Shown one piece after another: positions 12,518 to 19,290 of a stretch of DNA of 19,290 bases; the stretch's first letter is position 1; each line of letters begins with the position of its first letter. Under the pieces are notes generated by a model that was not told the DNA's origin, made no database searches, and saw only the letters and a program-made list of their open reading frames with translations. A program made the translations under genes and the position numbers. This stretch comes from an uncultured Bacteroidales bacterium (GTDB lineage: Bacteria > Bacteroidota > Bacteroidia > Bacteroidales > UBA932). The stretch lies in NCBI GenBank assembly GCA_946415795.1, contig CAMKTW010000006.1:1-19290 (forward strand), written 5' to 3'.

Positions 12518-15040
12518 ATGCAACACCTCGAAAAAAAGATAGGATTCGACGTTGTAAGGGAGATGGTCAGCGGCAAGTGCGCCACCGACGGCGCCCGCAG
12601 GATCACCGCCTCCGGAGAGATGATGACCAGCCGCGAGGATATCTCTCAGGCGCTGCGGCTCACAGATGAGATGCGTCTTATCTGTATGTTCGAGGACACC
12701 TTCCCGTCGGAAGGATATGTTGATATGCGGGAGTTCCTGATGCCCCTTGCAAGCGAGTTGAGCTGCATTTCTCTCCACAACCTGGTACTGCTTCAGAAGG
12801 GACTGGACGCCATCCGCCGCATAGCCTATTTCTTCAGGGGGAGCAAGGGGGTTTATCCCTCGCTGGGCAAAATGACGGAACCTGTGGTAATCTTCCCCGA
12901 GGTACTGCGCAAGATTGACTCTATAATCAACAAGAACGGCGAGGTTCGCGACAACGCCTCCCCCGCCCTTGCCCAGATACGCAGTGAACTCCGCGCAAAA
13001 GAGCGCTCCATAACTCGCGTCATCCACGCCGTGCTCAAGAAGGCCAAGTCGGACGGCATCGCCTCAGAAGATGCTGAAGTGGTGGTGCGCGACGGCAAAA
13101 CCCTGATTCCGGTAAACGCCAGCGACAAGCGCAAGATCAGCGGCATAGTGTGCGACGAATCTTCAAGCGGCCGCACTTCTTTCATAGAGCCCATCGAGGT
13201 GGTCAACCTCAACAATGCCGTACGTGAACTGCAGTTTGAAGAGCAGCGGGAGATACAGCGCATACTTATGGAATTCAGCGACTTTATCCGCCCTTATCTG
13301 GACGATTTGCTGCTGAACGCCGACTATCTGGTCCAGATTGACTTTATCAGGGCAAAAGCCCTGGTTGCAATGGATATGATAGCCGGGCTGCCCATCCTCT
13401 CTGAAAATGGCGAGCTCACGCTGCGCAAGGCCCGACACCCGCTGCTGGAGCGCGCCCTGCGCAAAGAGGGGAAAGAGATAGTGCCGCTCACCCTGACCCT
13501 TTCCGGCGACCGCCGCATTATGCTCATTTCCGGCCCCAACGCCGGCGGCAAGAGCGTCTGCCTCAAAACTGTTGGCCTGCTGCAGTATATGTTTCAGTGG
13601 GGGCTGCTGATCCCCACAAGCGAGGTCTCCGAGATGCTGATATTTGACCGCATCTTTGTGGATATCGGTGACGACCAGAGCCTGGAAAACGACCTGTCCA
13701 CCTACTCTTCCCACCTCAAGAACCTGGGCGACATACTCAGCCTGGCCACCGACCGCTCGCTGGTGCTCATAGACGAGTTTGGCAGCGGCACAGAACCTAC
13801 CGCCGGCGGCGCCATCGCAGAGGCGGTACTGGACGCCCTGGCACAGCGCGGCACATACGGCGTAATCACCACCCACTACACCAACCTCAAGGTTTACGCC
13901 AGCAACTCGCAGCGCGTGATAAACGGCGCTATGCAGTTCGACGTGGCCAACCTCACCCCCCTCTTCACCCTTGAACAGGGACTGCCGGGCAACTCATTCG
14001 CATTTGAGCTGGCCCGCAAGATGGGGCTGCCCGAGGAGATAATACACAGCGCGGAGGAGAAGGCGGGCGGCGATTTCGTGGATATGGAGCGGCAGCTGAG
14101 AAAGATTGCCCGCAACCGCCGGGCGCTCGATGAGAAACTCTCCCGGGTGAAGAATGCCGACCGCACCCTGGAGAGTCTCACAGACCGCTATGAGAAGGAG
14201 CTCTCTGAAATAAAGACGCTGCGGAACAACATCCTCTCCCAGGCTAAGGCCGAGGCACGTGAGATTGTCTCCGGAGCCAACCGCCAGATAGAGCAGACCA
14301 TCCGCGAGATCCGGGAGGCGCAGGCAGAAAAAGAGAAGACCAGGGCGGCCCGTGCAAAGGTCACCGAGCTGCAGCAGACCCTGGAAAAAGAAGACCCCGC
14401 GGAAAAGAGCGCCAACGACCTTTTGATAGAGCGCAAGATGGAGCAGATTCTTGCCCGCAGGCAGCGCCAGAGCGAGCGCAAGGAGCAGCGCGCACGCCGC
14501 GCCGGAGAACAGGTAGAAAAACCTGCGGCAAAGGTGACGGAAAAGCCGGAACCGCTCAAGGTAGGCGACAAGGTCCGCATAAAAGACAGCGAAATGGTGG
14601 GTGAAATAATCCAGGTCTCCACCAAGAAGGTCTCCGTGGCCATCGGCGGCCTCACCACCAAGACCGAAACAGGCAAGGTAGAGCGCATCAGCGCCAAAGA
14701 GTATAAGGAGGCTTCCAAAGCCACCGCCCCGCCCCGCACCACCAGCGGGGGTGTCGCAGTCAAGGGTATGGAATCCATTTCGCAGCGCAAGATGAACTTC
14801 TCGCCTCAGATAGATGTGCGCGGCGAACGGCTCGAGAGCGCGCTGAACATCGTCACGCGCTTTATCGACGATGCCACTATGATAGGCATCTCCCAGGTCA
14901 AAATCCTGCACGGGAAAGGAACCGGAGTGCTGCGCGAAGAGCTTCGCAAGTACCTCAAAACGGTAGCAGGAGTAATTTCTGTGCGCGACGAGGCCCTTGA
15001 GATGGGCGGTGCCGGGATTACTGTGGTGGACCTCGCCTGA
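12518..15040 (+). CDS. mutS2: MutS2 ATPase with C-terminal Smr domain
   Basis: The 840-residue product has MutS core and clamp helices in the N-terminal half, then the ABC-type ATPase with Walker A GPNAGGKS (339-346) and Walker B LVLIDEFGSGTEPT (Asp419-Glu420). A long charged coiled coil (~515-670) is followed by a KOW-like segment (KVGDKVRIKD...) and an Smr domain (764-840) with DVRG and LHGKGTGVL (797-805). It lacks the mismatch-recognition domain of MutS1. MutS2 proteins suppress recombination in some bacteria and split collided ribosomes in Bacillus, where the Smr domain matters. The Smr motif has DVRG instead of the commoner DLRG/DLHG. It is translationally coupled to cdaA (1-nt gap). 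No strong terminator follows; only an AT-rich 8-bp inverted repeat (15055-15074) is seen. Confidence 0.95.
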   Translation: MQHLEKKIGFDVVREMVSGKCATDGARRITASGEMMTSREDISQALRLTDEMRLICMFEDTFPSEGYVDMREFLMPLASELSCISLHNLVLLQKGLDAIRRIAYFFRGSKGVYPSLGKMTEPVVIFPEVLRKIDSIINKNGEVRDNASPALAQIRSELRAKERSITRVIHAVLKKAKSDGIASEDAEVVVRDGKTLIPVNASDKRKISGIVCDESSSGRTSFIEPIEVVNLNNAVRELQFEEQREIQRILMEFSDFIRPYLDDLLLNADYLVQIDFIRAKALVAMDMIAGLPILSENGELTLRKARHPLLERALRKEGKEIVPLTLTLSGDRRIMLISGPNAGGKSVCLKTVGLLQYMFQWGLLIPTSEVSEMLIFDRIFVDIGDDQSLENDLSTYSSHLKNLGDILSLATDRSLVLIDEFGSGTEPTAGGAIAEAVLDALAQRGTYGVITTHYTNLKVYASNSQRVINGAMQFDVANLTPLFTLEQGLPGNSFAFELARKMGLPEEIIHSAEEKAGGDFVDMERQLRKIARNRRALDEKLSRVKNADRTLESLTDRYEKELSEIKTLRNNILSQAKAEAREIVSGANRQIEQTIREIREAQAEKEKTRAARAKVTELQQTLEKEDPAEKSANDLLIERKMEQILARRQRQSERKEQRARRAGEQVEKPAAKVTEKPEPLKVGDKVRIKDSEMVGEIIQVSTKKVSVAIGGLTTKTETGKVERISAKEYKEASKATAPPRTTSGGVAVKGMESISQRKMNFSPQIDVRGERLESALNIVTRFIDDATMIGISQVKILHGKGTGVLREELRKYLKTVAGVISVRDEALEMGGAGITVVDLA

Positions 15041-15076
15041 ACCCGCTTTTTTACAAATAAATATCAATTTATTTCT

Positions 15077-15084
15077 TATATTTG
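15077..15084 (+). promoter_or_regulatory. -7 box for the TonB-dependent receptor gene
   Basis: TATATTTG matches TAnnTTTG. The leader would be about 65 nt, AT-rich and without obvious structure. A second, poorer box TATCTTAG lies at 15096-15103. A clear -33 TTTG is not seen for either. Confidence 0.4.
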
Positions 15085-15154
15085 TTTTGGTACTGTATCT
15101 TAGCGGTGCCTGACTGTTGAAAATTATTACTATATCTAACCAAATAAAACCATT

Positions 15155-18100
15155 ATGAAACTAACCTTCAAGAGTTTATTGTTGTCTCTGGCAGCAATGC
15201 TTTTTGTTGTGCCCGCAATTGCGCAGGTAACGACATCCTCTATCAGCGGTCACGTTTCCGATAAGGACGGCGCCGTTGCAGGTGCGGCAGTCGTAGCTGT
15301 TTACCAGCCTACCGCTACCACTTTCTACGCAATTACCGACAAGAACGGTAACTACCGTATCAGCAACGTAACAGCCGGCGGTCCCTACACCGTCAAGTTC
15401 GATCTTATGGGCTACCGCGAGGTTGAGAACCAGAACGTTTATGCCCCTCTGGCAGAAACCGTTGTAGTTGACGCCATTATGGAAGACGAGAAGCTTGCCC
15501 TCGAGGGCGTCGTTGTCGTTGCCGACGCATCTGAGTCCGGTATGAACATCCGCCGTTCCGGCGCCGGTACTTCCGTGAGCCAGCGTACAATGTCCTCTAT
15601 GCCTACAGTCAGCCGCAGCATGAACGACATTATGAAACTCACCCCTCAGGCATCTACCACTTCCAACGGTCTTGCAGTGGGCGGTGGCAACTATCGTTCT
15701 TCTTACGTAACTGTCGACGGTGCTGCGTTCAACAACGCATTCGGTATCGGCTCCAACCTGCCCGCTGGCGGCGCTCCTATCTCCTTGGACGCCATCGAGC
15801 AGATGAGCGTGAACATCACTCCGTTTGATGTACGTCACAGCGGTTTCACCGGCGGTGCCATCAATGCCGTTACCAAGAGCGGTACCAACGAGTTCCACGT
15901 TTCTGTTTACGATTACTACACCTCTGACAAGGTTCGCGGATATAAAGTAGAGGGCGAGGATCTCAACAAAACCACTTTCCTTGACAATACCGTAGGTTTC
16001 ACCATCGGAGGCCCCATCGTAAAGAACAAACTCTTCTTCTTCGTGAACGCAGAGTACACCTCTGACGTGGTTCCCGGCTCCAGCAAGGTTGTCAGCACGG
16101 CATCCGGCCGCGTAGATCCCAACTTTGTTCCCAACAGCGATGTTGTACGTCCCACCCAGGAGTTTATGGAGGAGGTTCTCAGAACTCTGGACAGCAAATA
16201 CGGTTACAACCCCGGCCGCTATCAGAACTACTCCCTGAGCACTCCGGATTATAAGGTTATGGCCCGTCTGGACTGGGTTATCAACAAGGATAACAAGCTC
16301 AACCTCCGTGTCAGCCACACTCACACGATGAACTCCAACAGCCCCTCCAGCTCCGTGAACCCGATCTCCCCGAACCCGTACGACCGCAACACTTATGGCC
16401 GTACATCGACCTATGCACAGTTCTTCGAGTCCAGCCGCTACTATCAGGAGCAGAACTTCACCTCCGTGGCAGCCGAACTCAACAGCCGTCTGTTTGACGG
16501 CCGCGGCGCCAATCTGTTCCGCGTTACCTGGTCACACCAGAACGAACCCCGCAGCTTCGTAGGTGACAATTTCCCTACAGTTGATATCCTCGAAAACTAC
16601 ACCAACAGCGAGGGCAAGGTTAACAAGGCCGTCCTGACCTCTTTCGGTCCCGACCCGTTCACTTACGGCAACCTCCGCGACGTGCATACAATCGTAGCCA
16701 CCGACGAACTCTCTTTCTCTGCAGGCATCAACAACTTCGTTGCCGGCCTCCAGTACGAGTATGACCTTACCAAGAACGGTTATATGCAGGGTGGCCTCGG
16801 CTATTACGTTTACAACAGCTGGGAGGATTTCCTTGCCGAGGGCAAGCCTTCAGCATTTGCCATCACCCACTCCAACCGTGACGACCTGGCACAGGTATTC
16901 CCTTCCTTCTCGTATAACCAGTTCTCTGCATACGTTCAGGATGAGATTGACTTCAGTGACTACTTCAAACTCACTGTCGGCCTGCGTGCAGAGCTCCCCA
17001 TCTATCCGACCATCGCAGGAAACGAGAATAAAGAATTCCTGACTCTCGCCGAGGCAAGCCAGTCGATGAAGGGTATGAGCACCGCCGACATGCCCAAGAC
17101 AACCGTAAATCTCTCACCCCGCATCGGCTTCAACTGGGATGTGCTTAAGAACCGTTCAATGATTGTACGTGGTGGTACAGGTCTCTACACCGGACGTATC
17201 CCCTTCGTATGGATTGTTTCTGCCGCCGGCAACAGCAACTGCCTCCAGGCTCAGTACATCGATGCTGACGGTTCTGGCGCAAACACCCCTACCTTCCACG
17301 CTAAGCTTGACGACATCCTCAAGGATATCTACGGCGGCTCATTCAAGGCCCAGGATCTTGCTGCTCCCCAGTCAACCACCATTCTCGACAAGAACCTGAA
17401 GATGCCCACCACCTGGAAATCTTCTCTCGCTGTTGACGTCAACCTGCCTCTCGGCATCAAGGCTTCCGTAGAGGGCATCTACAACTACGACCTCAACAAT
17501 GTTGCCGCTCTTAAACTTGGTTATACAGAAGGTGACGGCGTACAGCTTCCCGGCGAACCCGGCAAGCGAACTTCCTGGAAGTCTGAAGGTCTCAAGAACT
17601 CAATGAACAAGACTGTTAACCCTTACTATATTACCAACACCAACCACCACGGCCACTATTACTCAGTAACCGCACGTCTGTCCAAGGACTTCGCAAGCGG
17701 CCTGAGCTTGATGGCTGCATACACCCGCAGTGATGCTTTGTCCATCCAGGAAGGTTATGGCGACCAGGTTTCTTCCCTGTTCTCCGGCGGAAACTACAGC
17801 AAGAACGGCTCCAATGTTCCTGAACTCGGCCACTCTGCATTCGTATCTCCTAACCGTGTAATAGCAAATGTAAGCTATCGCCTCAAAGAGGGTAAACACC
17901 TGGCATCTACCTTCGGTTTGTTCTATGAGGGTTACAATCACTGCTATGTTGGCGGTTACTCTTATACCCGTTACTCTTACACCTTCGGCGTCCGCAGCGG
18001 CAGCTACGTAAATGACGTAACAGGTGTCGGTGGTTCCCAGAACCTGATGTACATCCCTTCAGATGCAGATCTGGAAAAGATGACATTCAAGGATGAGGAG

Positions 18101-18469
18101 AACAAGGCCGCCTTCAAGAGCTTCATTGAAAACGACAGCTATCTCAGCGCACACCGTGGCGAATACTCCGTACGTGGCGCAAAGGTTGCTCCCTGGCAGA
18201 ACCGCATCAATTTCAAGTTCGCACAGGACTTTATGTTCAATGTTGCCGGCAAGACCAACACCATCCAGCTCGGCGTGGACATCAACAACGTGGCTAACCT
18301 GATTAACTCCAACTGGTGCCTCACCAAGCAGGTAAGCTCCGAGAACATTCTCGAGATCAGCAAGGCAGGTGCAGACGGCGTCTATACGTTCAATGCTCCC
18401 ACAGTAAAGAACTACCGCAGCACCTTCAACACCTGGCAGATGCTCTTCAGCGCACGCTACTTCTTCTAG
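15155..18469 (+). CDS. Oar-like TonB-dependent outer-membrane receptor
   Basis: The 1104-residue product has a signal peptide (1-23, ...VVPAIAQ), then a carboxypeptidase-regulatory-like beta-sandwich (~29-113, SISGHVSDKDGAVAGAAVVAV...). A plug domain (~125-245) includes PQASTTSNGLAVGGGNYRSS, YVTVDGAAFNN and FDVRHSGFTGGAINAVTKSGTNEF, and a long beta-barrel ends in LFSARYFF with a C-terminal Phe. This layout matches the Oar family, known from Myxococcus where Oar is linked to protease export and development. The substrate here is unknown. There is no SusD partner, so it is not a classic polysaccharide locus. Codon use is strongly biased (AAC, GGT/GGC, CGT/CGC, few rare codons) relative to neighbours, suggesting high expression. 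An intrinsic terminator follows. Confidence 0.92.
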   Translation: MKLTFKSLLLSLAAMLFVVPAIAQVTTSSISGHVSDKDGAVAGAAVVAVYQPTATTFYAITDKNGNYRISNVTAGGPYTVKFDLMGYREVENQNVYAPLAETVVVDAIMEDEKLALEGVVVVADASESGMNIRRSGAGTSVSQRTMSSMPTVSRSMNDIMKLTPQASTTSNGLAVGGGNYRSSYVTVDGAAFNNAFGIGSNLPAGGAPISLDAIEQMSVNITPFDVRHSGFTGGAINAVTKSGTNEFHVSVYDYYTSDKVRGYKVEGEDLNKTTFLDNTVGFTIGGPIVKNKLFFFVNAEYTSDVVPGSSKVVSTASGRVDPNFVPNSDVVRPTQEFMEEVLRTLDSKYGYNPGRYQNYSLSTPDYKVMARLDWVINKDNKLNLRVSHTHTMNSNSPSSSVNPISPNPYDRNTYGRTSTYAQFFESSRYYQEQNFTSVAAELNSRLFDGRGANLFRVTWSHQNEPRSFVGDNFPTVDILENYTNSEGKVNKAVLTSFGPDPFTYGNLRDVHTIVATDELSFSAGINNFVAGLQYEYDLTKNGYMQGGLGYYVYNSWEDFLAEGKPSAFAITHSNRDDLAQVFPSFSYNQFSAYVQDEIDFSDYFKLTVGLRAELPIYPTIAGNENKEFLTLAEASQSMKGMSTADMPKTTVNLSPRIGFNWDVLKNRSMIVRGGTGLYTGRIPFVWIVSAAGNSNCLQAQYIDADGSGANTPTFHAKLDDILKDIYGGSFKAQDLAAPQSTTILDKNLKMPTTWKSSLAVDVNLPLGIKASVEGIYNYDLNNVAALKLGYTEGDGVQLPGEPGKRTSWKSEGLKNSMNKTVNPYYITNTNHHGHYYSVTARLSKDFASGLSLMAAYTRSDALSIQEGYGDQVSSLFSGGNYSKNGSNVPELGHSAFVSPNRVIANVSYRLKEGKHLASTFGLFYEGYNHCYVGGYSYTRYSYTFGVRSGSYVNDVTGVGGSQNLMYIPSDADLEKMTFKDEENKAAFKSFIENDSYLSAHRGEYSVRGAKVAPWQNRINFKFAQDFMFNVAGKTNTIQLGVDINNVANLINSNWCLTKQVSSENILEISKAGADGVYTFNAPTVKNYRSTFNTWQMLFSARYFF

Positions 18470-18490
18470 TCGTTTGACTTGACATAATCA

Positions 18491-18518
18491 AGGGCCTCCG
18501 TCCGGGGGCCCTTTTTTA
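18491..18518 (+). terminator. Intrinsic terminator after the receptor gene
   Basis: AGGGCCTCC (18491-18499) pairs with GGGGGCCCT (18504-18512) over a GTCC loop, with one G-U wobble, followed by a six-T run (18512-18517). It is a strong Rho-independent terminator 22 nt after the receptor stop, and it separates the receptor from metK. Confidence 0.9.
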
Positions 18519-18533
18519 TTTGATAAATATTCT

Positions 18534-18541
18534 TACCTTTG
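18534..18541 (+). promoter_or_regulatory. metK: -7 box for metK
   Basis: TACCTTTG matches TAnnTTTG exactly. It lies just after the terminator, and the leader to the ATG is about 60 nt, which contains the riboswitch-like element. The -33 region would fall in the T-run of the terminator. Confidence 0.6.
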
Positions 18542-18555
18542 CGGCCGGAAACATA

Positions 18556-18608
18556 CGGGGTGGACAGATTTGTCATTGCTTGCAACCACCGTTAAAAAAT
18601 GCTAAAAT
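18556..18608 (+). ncRNA. SAM-II riboswitch-like leader of metK
   Basis: The leader shows the SAM-II layout. P1 is GGTGG (18559-18563) with CCACC (18586-18590). The loop contains GATTT (18567-18571) and TTGCA (18580-18584). P1 is followed by the A-rich GTTAAAAAA (18591-18599) and TGCTAAAA (18600-18607). A pseudoknot forms between TTGCA and TGC-T-AA: pairs 18580-18605, 18581-18604, 18582-18602, 18583-18601 and 18584-18600, with T18603 bulged. That is the position of the SAM-contacting U in the known SAM-II structure (from memory). The element ends two bases before the metK ATG, so SAM binding would hide the start site and lower translation. It should be confirmed against the Rfam SAM-II model. 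Confidence 0.75.
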
Positions 18609-18609
18609 T

Positions 18610-19290
18610 ATGAATAAGAAAAACTATCTCTTTACATCAGAGTCGGTGAGCGAAGGGCATCCCGACAAGGTTGCGGACCAGATTTCCGATGCAGTTTTAG
18701 ATGAATTCTTAAGGCGCGACGCGTCGGCACACGTGGCTTGTGAGACTTTTGTTACCACCGGCCTGGCGCTGGTTGGAGGCGAGGCGGCCAGCAGCGCCTA
18801 CGTGGACATCGAAAAGGTCGCCCGGGAAACAATAGCCCGCATCGGCTACACCAAGAGCGATTACCAGTTTGACGGCAATTCCTGCTCTGTGCTTCTTGCG
18901 CTGCACGAGCAGAGCCGCGACATTGCCCGCGGCGTGGACCGCGCCAGCGAAGACGAGCAGGGCGCCGGCGACCAGGGCATAATGTTCGGCTATGCCTGCA
19001 ACGAGGGCGACGAGTATATGCCCCTGCCGCTGATCCTCTCCCATCTTACGCTCCGCACTCTGGCAGATATACGCCGGGAGGAGAATTCCCCGATGCCATA
19101 CCTCCGGCCCGATGCTAAAAGTCAGTTTACCATCGAATACGATGGAGAAACCCGCCGGCCGGTACGGGTGCACACCATAGTACTCTCAACCCAGCACGAC
19201 GAATTTGACAGCGACGAGGCAATGGCGGCACGCATCCGCAGCGACGTGGAGAACATCCTGCTGCCGCGCCTCAAGGAGCGTTTGCGCCCC
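18610..19290 (+). CDS. metK: S-adenosylmethionine synthetase, N-terminal part (cut by window end)
   Basis: The first 227 residues of MetK are present, which makes SAM from methionine and ATP in the cytosol. Motifs are SESVSEGHPDKVADQISDA (10-28) with Glu11, His17 and Asp19, CETFVTTG (44-51) and the signature GAGDQGIMFGYA (118-129). The frame stays open to the last base, so roughly 170-200 residues lie outside the window. The ATG at 18610 directly follows the SAM-II-like element. Together with ahcY upstream in the window it supplies two steps of the methyl cycle. Confidence 0.95.
   Translation, partial: MNKKNYLFTSESVSEGHPDKVADQISDAVLDEFLRRDASAHVACETFVTTGLALVGGEAASSAYVDIEKVARETIARIGYTKSDYQFDGNSCSVLLALHEQSRDIARGVDRASEDEQGAGDQGIMFGYACNEGDEYMPLPLILSHLTLRTLADIRREENSPMPYLRPDAKSQFTIEYDGETRRPVRVHTIVLSTQHDEFDSDEAMAARIRSDVENILLPRLKERLRP

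Noticed and set aside
13994..15067. 357-codon minus-strand frame over the mutS2 end
   Set aside because: It is antisense to the coiled-coil and Smr region of mutS2 and is explained by GC-rich codon shadowing.
15176..16324. 382-codon open frame on the minus strand inside the receptor gene
   Set aside because: It mirrors the strongly biased codons of the plus-strand gene, which has a clear signal peptide, plug and barrel. The antisense product has no recognisable motif or promoter.
9051..18469. Polysaccharide utilisation locus
   Set aside because: The receptor has no SusD homologue beside it, and the glycosidase-like gene lies about 5 kb away behind unrelated genes.

Overview
The window looks like a chromosomal piece of a Bacteroidota genome, most likely Bacteroidales and perhaps near Rikenellaceae/Alistipes (inference). 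The evidence is GC-rich coding DNA, a large Oar-like TonB-dependent receptor with an N-terminal carboxypeptidase-regulatory-like domain, lipoproteins with short lipoboxes, little sign of Shine-Dalgarno sites, and several TAnnTTTG -7 boxes of the Bacteroidota sigma-ABfr type in front of genes.

Layout. Positions 1-792 hold no convincing gene. They contain three copies of a C/G-rich hairpin repeat, a cluster of alternating GACCTGCC/GGCAGGTC motifs, and a hairpin-rich stretch that could be a small RNA or a mobile-element scar. A small outer-membrane beta-barrel gene follows on the minus strand (793-1299). From 8010 down to 1464 runs a tight six-gene minus-strand operon: S-adenosylhomocysteine hydrolase (ahcY), a HAD phosphatase, a PfkB-family sugar kinase, a LarA-family (nickel-pincer) epimerase homologue, 6-phosphogluconate dehydrogenase (gnd), and an SDR resembling D-mannonate/fructuronate oxidoreductase. 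Divergent from it are an endonuclease/exonuclease/phosphatase-fold protein and a glycoside-hydrolase-like lipoprotein. A minus-strand pair (ComF phosphoribosyltransferase, then a small NTF2-like lipoprotein) is divergent from a cdaA-mutS2 operon (diadenylate cyclase and MutS2). A 1104-residue Oar-like TonB-dependent receptor follows, ending in a clear intrinsic terminator. The window closes with the start of metK (S-adenosylmethionine synthetase), whose leader has the features of a SAM-II riboswitch.

How the genes may work together. The operon reads as a sugar-acid route: the SDR interconverts a keto-uronate and D-mannonate, the LarA homologue epimerises C2 (D-mannonate to D-gluconate), the kinase phosphorylates gluconate, and Gnd oxidatively decarboxylates 6-phosphogluconate to ribulose 5-phosphate. 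This would feed hexuronate or gluconate carbon into the pentose phosphate pathway rather than through KDG. It is an inference from families and gene order, though each step has a known or plausible family activity. ahcY at the head of that operon and metK at the right edge are both activated-methyl-cycle genes. Only metK carries a recognisable SAM-sensing leader.
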